Source: Savagea sp.
GTDB lineage: Bacteria; Bacillota; Bacilli; Bacillales_A; Planococcaceae
NCBI GenBank assembly: GCA_030146155.1
Contig: JASLCF010000186.1
Location: 1-6,932, forward strand
Length of the DNA: 6,932 bases
Direction of reading: 5' to 3'
Shown here: piece by piece, positions 1 through 5,807 of the stretch
Layout of the letters: each line of letters opens with the position of its first letter
Numbering within the stretch: position 1 is the stretch's first letter
Program-made: the position numbers and the translations under genes
The notes under the pieces: model-generated
Told to the model about the DNA's origin: nothing
The model's database searches: none
Seen by the model: the letters and a program-made list of their open reading frames with translations, nothing else

Positions 1-179
1 GGGGCGGTCGAAGCGTAATAAGCAAATAATGCGCCTCCGCTAATTAATCCGACGATGCCTAATAAGACAATTCCTACAATAACTTTTTTAAAGAGAGACT
101 TCTTTTTCTTTTTTTGAGATTTCTTTTGTTGTTCTAATTGTTTACGACGCTCAGAACGAGACGGTGTTGAACCTGTCAT
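1..179 (-). CDS. ponA: Penicillin-binding protein 1 (class A, bifunctional), N-terminal fragment
   Basis: These are the first 59 codons of a gene that continues beyond the left edge. The translation starts MTGSTPSRSERRKQ and has a short, very basic cytoplasmic tail (about residues 1-32, with a run of five lysines at 23-27). One hydrophobic segment follows (about 33-55), ending in AYYASTA, where PBP1 proteins enter the extracytoplasmic part. The transglycosylase and transpeptidase domains lie outside the window. Full-length PBP1 polymerises glycan strands and cross-links peptidoglycan at the outer face of the membrane. The tail contains S7-R8-S9-E10-R11-R12-K13, which resembles the SRxxRR/K motif that GpsB binds in B. 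subtilis PBP1. The gene lies 24 bases after recU on the same strand, as in B. subtilis, with a GGAAGGTG ribosome site (193 to 186) in the gap. The identity rests on tail architecture plus synteny, because no catalytic domain is visible. Confidence 0.9.
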   Translation of the reverse strand, partial: MTGSTPSRSERRKQLEQQKKSQKKKKKSLFKKVIVGIVLLGIVGLISGGALFAYYASTA

Positions 180-203
180 CGTTAGCACCTTCCTTTCGTG
201 ATT

Positions 204-809
204 TTACAAGGTGTATTGCTTCACTATTTCTAAATAAGGGAGTTCTGGAAAAGCTCCTGCTTGAAACTCATAAGCACTCGTTTCAAATTCTTGCAATGTG
301 ATTGATTTTCTTCCTCCTTCTTTCATTCGTTGCCAGTAGGGTAGGAAATCTTCAATGAATAAAATAAAGTAACGTTCTAACTTACTGAACTTGATGACGA
401 AGAAAGCTATTCCTTGTTGTTGTTTGACTGCGAACATATGGTTCACTTGATGTTCGTGAATATTTTGCAGTGGAAATGAAGTCGAAAGTTGCGTTTCCTT
501 GGCTTCAAAATCAATATACCGGCCTTGCCAAACTCCATTATAGTCAGTTGTTGATGGCGTTTTATAATAGGCTTCACGAATCACTGCTCGGTTTCGTGAA
601 GGGTAGTGAACATCAACAATTTGTATAGGAATAGGCTTCTTGTGAATGACTGCTATGCCTCTCGATAAATAGAACGCATTGCTTTCATTTAATTGCGCTT
701 CAAGAGTTTCTCCTCGGTTAGCAAAAGATAACTTTTTTTGAGGATGTTTTTTGAGTGATTGTGTAGAGGATGCCACATATTTTTTTCCATTGGGATAACG
801 TATTGACAA
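204..809 (-). CDS. recU: Holliday junction resolvase RecU
   Basis: RecU is the Firmicutes endonuclease that cuts Holliday junctions during recombination and chromosome segregation, acting with the RuvAB branch-migration motor and RecA. With the TTG start at 809 the protein has 201 residues, close to the usual 200 or so, and begins MSIRYPNGKK, matching the MIRYPNGK start of B. subtilis RecU. Diagnostic stretches are NRGETLE (about 32-38), AVIHKKPIPIQIVDVHYP, and the nuclease core STTDYNG...GRYIDFEAKET. By family knowledge D89, E102 and K104 are the metal-binding and catalytic residues, with D100 nearby, and all are present. The central SFPLQN...HQ...HM region is also typical. The gene is the first of a recU-ponA pair, divergent from the yppE-mrfAB genes. 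I see no convincing sigma-A promoter for it. A GTG at 818 is in frame but overlaps the ribosome site, so I prefer TTG. Confidence 0.95.
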   Translation of the reverse strand: MSIRYPNGKKYVASSTQSLKKHPQKKLSFANRGETLEAQLNESNAFYLSRGIAVIHKKPIPIQIVDVHYPSRNRAVIREAYYKTPSTTDYNGVWQGRYIDFEAKETQLSTSFPLQNIHEHQVNHMFAVKQQQGIAFFVIKFSKLERYFILFIEDFLPYWQRMKEGGRKSITLQEFETSAYEFQAGAFPELPYLEIVKQYTL

Positions 810-814
810 TGCAT

Positions 815-823
815 TCACCTCCT
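815..823 (-). promoter_or_regulatory. Ribosome binding site that fixes the recU start
   Basis: The minus strand reads AGGAGGTGA from 823 down to 815, a near-perfect match to the 16S rRNA anti-Shine-Dalgarno. The in-frame GTG (818-816) lies inside this site and cannot be the start at normal spacing. The in-frame TTG at 809-807 is 8 bases from AGGAGG, which is optimal, and it gives the family N-terminus. An ATG at 814-812 is closer to the site but is in another reading frame. Confidence 0.75.
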
Positions 824-858
824 ACTTATCATAACTTATTCTTCACTGTGATTAAACT

Positions 859-878
859 GGGAACAATTGAATGTTCTC
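859..878. repeat. Imperfect dyad GGGAACA-N6-TGTTCTC in the recU/yppE divergent region
   Basis: Two 7-base arms face each other around a 6-base centre, with one non-complementary position in the arms; the core arms GAACA (861-865) and TGTTC (872-876) are exact. It could be an operator for the divergent genes. GAAC and GTTC are the half-sites of Firmicutes LexA, but here they are 8 bases apart rather than 4, so it is not a standard LexA box. A second short GTTC-N3-GAAC dyad lies at 909-919. The function is unknown and chance is possible in AT-rich DNA. Confidence 0.35.
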
Positions 879-927
879 TAAAATATAGACGATAGGTGTC
901 CAATGGACGTTCCCTGAACTAGAGAAT

Positions 928-941
928 CGAACATACATTTG
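928..941 (+). promoter_or_regulatory. Degenerate LexA (DinR)-like site overlapping the yppE-mrfAB promoter
   Basis: The sequence CGAACATACATTTG resembles the Bacillus LexA consensus CGAACRNRYGTTYC. By my count it matches 12 of 14 positions; the mismatches are A for the important G that opens the second half-site, and the final base. It lies just upstream of the -10 hexamer at 943-948, where a repressor would block RNA polymerase. The mismatch falls in the conserved GTTC half, so binding may be weak or absent. SOS control of these genes is a guess. Confidence 0.25.
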
Positions 942-948
942 GTATAAT
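940..948 (+). promoter_or_regulatory. Extended -10 sigma-A promoter for yppE-mrfA(-mrfB)
   Basis: TGGTATAAT combines a consensus TATAAT hexamer (943-948) with the upstream TGn of an extended -10 promoter. I see no good -35 box at 16-18 bases upstream, which extended -10 promoters tolerate. The predicted start near 954-956 would leave a leader of only about 15 bases before the yppE ATG, with the ribosome site AAAGGAG (957-963) at its very beginning. Confidence 0.65.
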
Positions 949-969
949 TGATTCAGAAAGGAGTATACA

Positions 970-1326
970 ATGAAAGAAAATTTGATGCAATTATTAAAGC
1001 ATATCGATGCTTGTGAAAATCGTTTTTTCCATTTTAGAACGATTGAATACGATCCTGATTTTTATGAAGAAGTTCGGCCGGCTAGTTTAGCTGTCTTTCA
1101 ACAACTCGAGGAATGGGTAGCGGAGTGGACAATCTACATTCGTGAACATCAACCTCGCTACGTGTCTTTACAACAGATTACGCAAACAAAAGATGCGATT
1201 GAACAGATTACGGTTGAAAGTTTTCATCGAAAGACGAGCAAGGCGATGTTTTTAAAGAAAATTCATTCTGTACAATATACATTAAAAACGATGATTGATG
1301 CACTTGAGGGTGAAGCTCATGAATGA
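970..1326 (+). CDS. yppE: YppE-like DUF1798 protein
   Basis: This is a 118-residue protein of the DUF1798 family, of which B. subtilis YppE is the known member. It is predicted to be soluble and almost all helical, with no signal peptide or membrane segment. Conserved family stretches are visible: DPDFYEEVRPA (about 28-38), a WAE/EWTIYIREHQPRYVSLQQI block in the middle (compare RPKYVHKEQI in YppE), and a C-terminal SVQYTLKTM helix. The molecular function is not established. The start is set by AAAGGAG (957-963), 6 bases before ATG. The stop codon overlaps the start of mrfA (ATGAATGA, 1319-1326), so the two are very likely translationally coupled. That coupling, together with the divergent recU, hints at a role near DNA repair, but this is inference from context. 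Confidence 0.85.
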   Translation: MKENLMQLLKHIDACENRFFHFRTIEYDPDFYEEVRPASLAVFQQLEEWVAEWTIYIREHQPRYVSLQQITQTKDAIEQITVESFHRKTSKAMFLKKIHSVQYTLKTMIDALEGEAHE

Positions 1327-3577
1327 AATTGAGGCGTGGATTCATCAACTGCAAACGAATCCAGATACAAAGGAACAAATTGAACATTATGTCATTCAAG
1401 AAGGTAAAACTGCTCAGACAGTGCCCTTTCCTGAAAATTTACATGACAAGATTCAGCAAGCTTTACGTAAGAGAGGCGTATCTGCACTTTATACGCATCA
1501 AGGTGAGGCTTTTCAATCAGCGATGAATGGTCAGTCTTTTACAGCCATTACACCGACAGCAAGTGGTAAATCGTACTGTTATCATTTGCCTGTTTTGCAA
1601 GCGATTTTAGAAGAAGAGCAATCTAGAGCTTTGTATTTATTTCCAACAAAAGCGTTGGCACAAGATCAATTGGCAGATTTACATGAATTGATTGAAGGCA
1701 TTGATGCGCCCATTATGAGTTATACCTTTGACGGGGACACACCTCCTGGTTTACGAACGAAAGTAAGGAAGGCTGGCCATATTGTGTTAACCAACCCAGA
1801 TATGTTGCATTCAGGCATTTTGCCGCATCATACCAAATGGGTGAGTTTGTTTGAGAATTTGAAGTATATTGTCATAGACGAACTGCATATGTATAAAGGG
1901 GTATTTGGAAGTCACGTCGCTCATGTCATGCGAAGATTATTGCGGATTGCTCGTTACTATGGTTCTTCACCTCTTATCATCTGTACGTCTGCCACTATTG
2001 CGAATCCAAAGGAGTTGGCAGAAAACTTAACAGGGTTGCCGATGAAGATTATCGATAAGAATGGTGCCCCAGCAGGTAGGAAACATTTCATCTTTTACAA
2101 TCCACCCATTGTGCATCCGACATTCGGCATTCGAAAAAGTGCGGTGTTAGAAGTCGAACAATTGGCTCGTTCTTTATATGAAGCGAAAATTCAAACGATT
2201 ATTTTTGCGAGAAGTAGAGTGAGAGTTGAAATGTTGACGACCTATTTACAGCAACTCACGGCTAAAAAACTACAAGATCAAACGATTATGGGGTATCGGG
2301 GTGGCTATTTGCCCTCTGAGCGAAGACAGATAGAAAAAGGGTTAAGAGAAGGGACCATTCAAACCGTTATTAGCACGAACGCCTTGGAATTAGGCATTGA
2401 TATTGGTCAGCTAGATGCTTGTATTATGACGGGCTATCCTGGGAATATTTCGAGTGCGTTGCAACAAGCAGGTAGAGCTGGAAGACGAGGGAAAGATGCA
2501 TTGATCCTTTATGTGGCAGGTGCAATGGCACTGGATCAATATGTGGCCAAGCATCCGAAATATTTATTGGAAAAACAGCCTGAACACGTACGCATTCACC
2601 CTGATAATTTATTAATTTTGATGGATCATTTAAAATGTGCATCTTTTGAATTACCCTTTTCGTTCACGGAACAATATGGGGAATTTGAGGTCCAAGAACT
2701 ATTAGCCTTATTAGAAGAACAAGGGGTATTGGTTCGCACACAATTAAAGTGGCACTGGATGACAGATCAATTTCCAGCTAAAGACATCAGTTTACGGTCA
2801 GCCTCTCAAGAAAATGTGGTCATTATTGATCAATCTGAAAAAACGAAAACGAAAGTGATTGGCGAAATGGATACCTTCAGTGCATTAACTTTACTGCATG
2901 AAGAAGCGATTTATCTTCACCAAGGCAAACAATTTCAAGTGGAACGATTAGACTGGGAAGAGAAAAAAGCGTATGTCAAACGTGTAGATGTGGATTACTT
3001 TACGGATGCTAATTTAGCAGTGGAATTAAAAATGCTTGCGGCAGACCAAGAGAAAGCACAGGGACCGGGAACGGCATATTATGGAGATGTGGCGGTTGTC
3101 GCCATGCCTACGATTTTCAAGAAAATAGCATTTAATCGGAAACAAGATAATATTGGGTCTGGTCCGATTCATTTACCCGAGCAAAGTTTGCACACGTCAA
3201 GCACTTGGTTTAGTTTTGAGGCAAATGCAGAGTGGTCGGAGGAGCAGTTAACAGAGGTGATGACTCATTTAGCTTATACTTTTCATTCGCTCATTCCCTT
3301 ACTAGTCAATTGCGACCGTTCGGATATCCATGTCGTTCCTAAAGTAAAAGCTACTGAAACGGAGCGGCCTACCTTTTTTGTATATGACGCCTATCCTGGT
3401 GGCATTGGATTAAGTGAACATGTTTTTTCTAATTGGCAACTGTTATTCTCTATGGCTTTGGAACAGCTTACAGTGTGTGGATGTTCAATTGGTTGCCCTG
3501 CGTGTATTGGTGCACAGGATGTGGAGTCTTCTACAGTGAAGCAGCAAGTCATCGAGTGGTTAGAACAAATGCAATGA
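1319..3577 (+). CDS. mrfA: MrfA (YprA), superfamily 2 DNA helicase of mitomycin repair
   Basis: MrfA is a 3'-5' ATP-dependent DNA helicase that in B. subtilis acts with MrfB to remove mitomycin C adducts independently of UvrABC. The protein has 752 residues, the usual length. An N-terminal extension (1-50) precedes the helicase core: YTHQ (58-61), Walker A TPTASGKS (78-85, K84), FPTKALAQDQ (motif Ia), the DELH box (187-190), TSAT (223-226), then the second RecA-like lobe with STNALELGIDIGQ and the arginine-finger motif QQAGRAGRR (382-390). The C-terminal DUF1998/zinc-binding part has YPGGIG (692-697) and four cysteines, C720, C722, C726 and C729, in the CxCx3Cx2C spacing of B. subtilis MrfA. 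No key residue is missing. The ATG at 1319 is chosen because GAGGG (1306-1310) lies 8 bases upstream and the gene overlaps yppE by 8 bases. An in-frame ATG at 1295 lacks this support. mrfB follows after 63 bases. Confidence 0.96.
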   Translation: MNEIEAWIHQLQTNPDTKEQIEHYVIQEGKTAQTVPFPENLHDKIQQALRKRGVSALYTHQGEAFQSAMNGQSFTAITPTASGKSYCYHLPVLQAILEEEQSRALYLFPTKALAQDQLADLHELIEGIDAPIMSYTFDGDTPPGLRTKVRKAGHIVLTNPDMLHSGILPHHTKWVSLFENLKYIVIDELHMYKGVFGSHVAHVMRRLLRIARYYGSSPLIICTSATIANPKELAENLTGLPMKIIDKNGAPAGRKHFIFYNPPIVHPTFGIRKSAVLEVEQLARSLYEAKIQTIIFARSRVRVEMLTTYLQQLTAKKLQDQTIMGYRGGYLPSERRQIEKGLREGTIQTVISTNALELGIDIGQLDACIMTGYPGNISSALQQAGRAGRRGKDALILYVAGAMALDQYVAKHPKYLLEKQPEHVRIHPDNLLILMDHLKCASFELPFSFTEQYGEFEVQELLALLEEQGVLVRTQLKWHWMTDQFPAKDISLRSASQENVVIIDQSEKTKTKVIGEMDTFSALTLLHEEAIYLHQGKQFQVERLDWEEKKAYVKRVDVDYFTDANLAVELKMLAADQEKAQGPGTAYYGDVAVVAMPTIFKKIAFNRKQDNIGSGPIHLPEQSLHTSSTWFSFEANAEWSEEQLTEVMTHLAYTFHSLIPLLVNCDRSDIHVVPKVKATETERPTFFVYDAYPGGIGLSEHVFSNWQLLFSMALEQLTVCGCSIGCPACIGAQDVESSTVKQQVIEWLEQMQ

Positions 3578-3582
3578 GTAAC

Positions 3583-3619
3583 GGAGTTGGAATTGAGCCC
3601 ATTCAATTTCAACTCTTTT
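3583..3619 (+). terminator. Hairpin in the mrfA-mrfB gap (weak terminator, attenuator or RNA stabiliser)
   Basis: Positions 3584-3596 pair with 3603-3615 to give a 13-bp stem with one G-U pair (3590 with 3609) and a 6-base GCCCAT loop. A further G-U pair (3583 with 3616) is possible. A short TTTT run (3616-3619) follows. The stem is AT-rich and the T-run short, so termination would be partial at best. The mrfB ribosome site starts only 6 bases later (3625), so the hairpin could also affect mrfB translation or protect the upstream mRNA end. Confidence 0.55.
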
Positions 3620-3640
3620 CAATCAAAAGGAGGGCATGAG

Positions 3641-4903
3641 ATGAGCTATGAACAACAATTACTGGCGATGCGTAAACAACTGTTGAAAAAGAAACCGATT
3701 GAATCTGTCGAAACGCCAATCGTCCCTCAACGTATTGCGTCTCCTTCTTATGAAAAACAATGGTTACAAGCAGGGTTATCCAAAGTAGAAACAGAACAAG
3801 GCGTTGTCTACGAGAAAGTAACGACTTATGGCATCGGAGCAAAGCATGGCCAAATTGAGTTTAAGCGATTTCTTAATGTATTAGAAACATGGAAAAACAC
3901 AAGTGAAAAACATCCTTTAAAACCGTTACATGAAACAATGGTCTTTTTCGATACAGAGACAACAGGACTTGCTGGTGCAGGCGCACTTATTTTTTTACTG
4001 GGTTTCCTGACGATTGAAGAAGAACGAGTAATCGTCCGTCAATTGGTGTTGCCGAGTCCTGATCATGAGCCTCTCTTTTTAGCTCAAACTCCTTTTACAC
4101 AAGAGTCACTCACTATTTTTTCTTACAATGGCAAAAGTTTTGATTTTCCCATGTTAGCTTCACGTTTTGCAATGCATCGTGATCAGCTACCTCAATTGAA
4201 TTCTGCGCATCAACAAATTGATTTACTGCATAGTTCAAGAAGAATTTGGAAAAAGGAGCAAGGGCAATTTTCATTGACTGCAATGGAAAAAGAGTGGTTA
4301 GGTTTTTACAGGCAAGACGATATTCCTGGCTATTTAGCTCCGATTATTTATGAGGAAGCGGTAAAAACGGGAGACGCTTCAACGTTGATGCGTGTATTGA
4401 AACATAATGAATGGGACTTGCTTAGTTTAGTCACTTTATATGCGAAGTCTGTAGAATTGATGATGGAAGACTGGACCTTATCTTCTGTCACTATTCAGCA
4501 AAACTTAGCGAAATGGTTTGATGAATTGAAATGGACAGAAGAAAGTGCGTCTCGCTATGCAAGCATCATCGCAGCCTATGGTAAGGATTCATTAGAAGCT
4601 CATTATTATTTTGCGAAAATTTTAAAACGCGATGGACATTACGAAGAAGCTATGCGTCATTTTCAGCAAGCGATTGGTTTAAAAGGGAGATTAGGTGTAT
4701 TAGCGAGTGAACAATGTGCGATGATTGCGGAACATCAACAAAAAAATAATGTACTTGCCCTTCGTTATACATTTAAAGCACATGAAATTTTAAATGAAGA
4801 TCACCCGCAAATCTCTACTAGATTTAAGCATTCGATGGCACGACAATTGCAAAAAAGAAAGATGCGTTTAGAAAAAAGACATAAGGACAGAAGTAGCACC
4901 TAA
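3641..4903 (+). CDS. mrfB: MrfB (YprB), DEDD-family exonuclease of mitomycin repair
   Basis: MrfB is the metal-dependent exonuclease partner of MrfA and belongs to the RNase H-like DEDDh fold. The protein has 420 residues (B. subtilis about 413). The N-terminal part (1-95) looks like a linker and adaptor. The nuclease domain follows: FFDTETTGL (102-110, D104 and E106), SYNGKSFDFPML (161-172, D168), QQIDLLH (191-197), and HNEWDLLSL (255-263, H255 and D259). These fit the D-E-D-H-D set described for MrfB. The C-terminal half (about 282-385) is helical, with a clear TPR-like unit around DSLEAHYYFAKILKRDGHYEE. The highly basic C-terminus (about 396-417) could contact DNA. ATG 3641 is chosen because AAAAGGAGGG (3625-3634) lies 6 bases upstream and the protein starts MSYEQQLLAM. 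An in-frame TTG at 3587 lies inside the preceding hairpin. No promoter is obvious in the gap, so it is probably read through from mrfA. Confidence 0.93.
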   Translation: MSYEQQLLAMRKQLLKKKPIESVETPIVPQRIASPSYEKQWLQAGLSKVETEQGVVYEKVTTYGIGAKHGQIEFKRFLNVLETWKNTSEKHPLKPLHETMVFFDTETTGLAGAGALIFLLGFLTIEEERVIVRQLVLPSPDHEPLFLAQTPFTQESLTIFSYNGKSFDFPMLASRFAMHRDQLPQLNSAHQQIDLLHSSRRIWKKEQGQFSLTAMEKEWLGFYRQDDIPGYLAPIIYEEAVKTGDASTLMRVLKHNEWDLLSLVTLYAKSVELMMEDWTLSSVTIQQNLAKWFDELKWTEESASRYASIIAAYGKDSLEAHYYFAKILKRDGHYEEAMRHFQQAIGLKGRLGVLASEQCAMIAEHQQKNNVLALRYTFKAHEILNEDHPQISTRFKHSMARQLQKRKMRLEKRHKDRSST

Positions 4904-4909
4904 CGACTA

Positions 4910-4939
4910 GCGACAAATCAATCCTTCTTATGCTATACT
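4910..4939 (+). promoter_or_regulatory. Sigma-A promoter for gpsB
   Basis: An extended -10 TGCTATACT (4931-4939) sits 18 bases after a -35-like GCGACA (4910-4915, 4 of 6 matches to TTGACA). Transcription would start near 4946, about 30 bases before the gpsB ATG. It lies in the 71-base gap after mrfB. I see no terminator in that gap, so readthrough from the mrf genes may add to gpsB expression. Confidence 0.6.
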
Positions 4940-4974
4940 TTAAGGTATATTACGTAAGGGAAGGACGTCTGAAG

Positions 4975-5292
4975 ATGGACATTAAATTAAATGCAAAAAC
5001 AATTGCAGAAAAAGACTTCGCGACAAGTATGCGCGGTTATAATAAAATTGACGTTGACAACTTTTTAGATGAAATTATTAAAGACTATGACCAATTTAAA
5101 AAAATCATTGAAACGTACGAAGAAGAAATTGAACAACTTCAACGAAAACTAAAACAAGCGACTCAACAAGCAACAGTATCAGAGCACACGATCAAAGTGA
5201 ATCCACAAGTGGGTGCAACTAATTTTGATATTTTAAAAAGACTATCAAATCTTGAGAAACATGTGTTTGGGAATAAATTATTAGAAGACTAG
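4975..5292 (+). CDS. gpsB: Cell division and growth regulator GpsB
   Basis: GpsB is a cytoplasmic DivIVA-like coiled-coil adaptor that links class A penicillin-binding proteins to the elongation and division machineries. The protein has 105 residues (B. subtilis 98). The N-terminal DivIVA-like domain contains RGYNKIDVDNFLDEIIKDY (20-38). Y22, D28 and D32 align with B. subtilis Y25, D31 and D35, which bind the basic tail of PBP1. A coiled coil follows (about 36-66), then a variable Gln/Thr/Val-rich linker (about 62-80) that is longer than in B. subtilis, and the nearly invariant C-terminal trimerisation part TNFDILKRLSNLEKHVFG (82-99). ATG 4975 is supported by AAGGGAAGGA (4956-4965), 9 bases upstream. 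The in-frame ATG at 4930 precedes the predicted transcription start. ypsA, next to gpsB in several Firmicutes, is absent here. Confidence 0.96.
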   Translation: MDIKLNAKTIAEKDFATSMRGYNKIDVDNFLDEIIKDYDQFKKIIETYEEEIEQLQRKLKQATQQATVSEHTIKVNPQVGATNFDILKRLSNLEKHVFGNKLLED

Positions 5293-5321
5293 TTGCTATT
5301 TACTAGGAAGAGGTATATAAT
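5293..5321 (+). promoter_or_regulatory. Sigma-A promoter of rnpB
   Basis: A consensus -10 TATAAT (5316-5321) lies exactly 17 bases after TTGCTA (5293-5298, 4 of 6 matches to TTGACA). The -35 box begins at the base after the gpsB stop codon (5290-5292). The predicted start at G5327 coincides with GUUGCU, resembling the GUUCUU 5' end of B. subtilis RNase P RNA. Confidence 0.8.
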
Positions 5322-5326
5322 TAAAA

Positions 5327-5727
5327 GTTGCTATAAGGTAATTTAAGTAATCGCTGCAATGCATGACATTGTAGAGGAAAGTCCATGCTCACACGATGCT
5401 GAGATGCTCGTAGTGTTCGTGCTAGATGAAACAATAAGTCTAGGCAACTGCAAGGTTGACGGCGGGAAAGGTCCTAAGGTGTTTTGCACTATGGATACTC
5501 CCTGAAAGTGCCACAGAGACGAGCTTGTTTAGAAATAAGCAAGGTGGAACGCGGTAAACCCCACGAGTGAGAAACCCAAACTATGGTAGGGGCACTTTTT
5601 GCACGGAATTCAACGTAGCAAAGAGGCGAATTTTTTCGCAGACAGATGATTACTACCCGAGTACGAGGCGTAAGCCGTTTGAGTACAAAGGCACAGAACA
5701 TGGCTTATGAATTATTTTATAGCTTAA
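5327..5727 (+). ncRNA. rnpB: RNase P RNA, bacterial class B (catalytic subunit)
   Basis: This is the RNA ribozyme that, with the RnpA protein, removes 5' leaders from pre-tRNAs. The sequence follows B. subtilis rnpB along its length: GTAATCGCTGC near the 5' end, the universally conserved GAGGAAAGTCC (5374-5384), TGCTGAGATG and GTAGTGTTCGTGC, GAAAGTGCCACAG, GGTGGAACGCGGTAAACC, CGAGTGAGAAACCCAAA, the CAGACAGATGATTA block near 5640, GAGTACGAGG, and ACAGAACATGGCTTA (5693-5707). The outer helix P1 forms between 5330-5343 and 5710-5723 (14 bp, two G-U pairs). P3 forms between 5354-5361 and 5367-5374. A small GCGAA/TTCGC hairpin lies near 5624-5640. The total of about 400 nucleotides equals the class B norm. 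The 5' end is set from the promoter; the 3' end is approximate, a few bases after P1. Confidence 0.97.
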
Positions 5728-5755
5728 TTTTATTGAAATGAATGTCAAGTTAAAC

Positions 5756-5788
5756 AGCTCTCCTGAAGACTAGGGGGGCTTTTGTTGT
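5756..5788 (+). terminator. Intrinsic terminator after rnpB, just upstream of ypsC
   Basis: Positions 5756-5764 (AGCTCTCCT) pair with 5772-5780 (AGGGGGGCT) in a 9-bp stem with two G-U pairs and a 7-base loop. The interrupted T-run TTTTGTTGT follows from 5780. It lies about 30 bases after the rnpB P1 helix and 6 bases before the ypsC ribosome site, so it ends rnpB transcripts but may be leaky. Confidence 0.8.
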
Positions 5789-5807
5789 CATATAGGAGGG
5801 GATTCTT

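Noticed and set aside
816..818. GTG start for recU
   Set aside because: It lies within the Shine-Dalgarno sequence itself, leaving no spacing, and would add three residues not seen at the family N-terminus.
861..876. LexA box GAAC...GTTC
   Set aside because: The half-sites are 8 bases apart instead of the 4 required by Firmicutes LexA; kept only as an unassigned dyad.
825..900. Minus-strand promoter for recU (TTGGAC, TATATT and TATGAT elements)
   Set aside because: No pair of -35 and -10 elements has proper spacing, and TATGAT would place the start inside the ribosome site, so no call is made.
1295..1318. Earlier in-frame ATG for mrfA
   Set aside because: It has no ribosome site and would lengthen the overlap with yppE; ATG 1319 has GAGGG at correct spacing.
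3587..3640. Earlier in-frame TTG for mrfB
   Set aside because: It falls inside the 3583-3616 hairpin without a good ribosome site, whereas ATG 3641 follows AAAAGGAGGG.
1208..3842. Other overlapping open frames on both strands within yppE, mrfA and the mrfA-mrfB junction
   Set aside because: They are shadows of well-supported genes; none shows a recognisable protein family.
4930..4974. Earlier in-frame ATG for gpsB
   Set aside because: It overlaps the extended -10 promoter and precedes the likely transcription start; ATG 4975 matches the family length and has a strong ribosome site.
5489..5701. Minus-strand open frame of 70 codons
   Set aside because: It lies entirely inside rnpB, and its sequence is explained by conserved RNase P RNA; the predicted peptide resembles no family I know.
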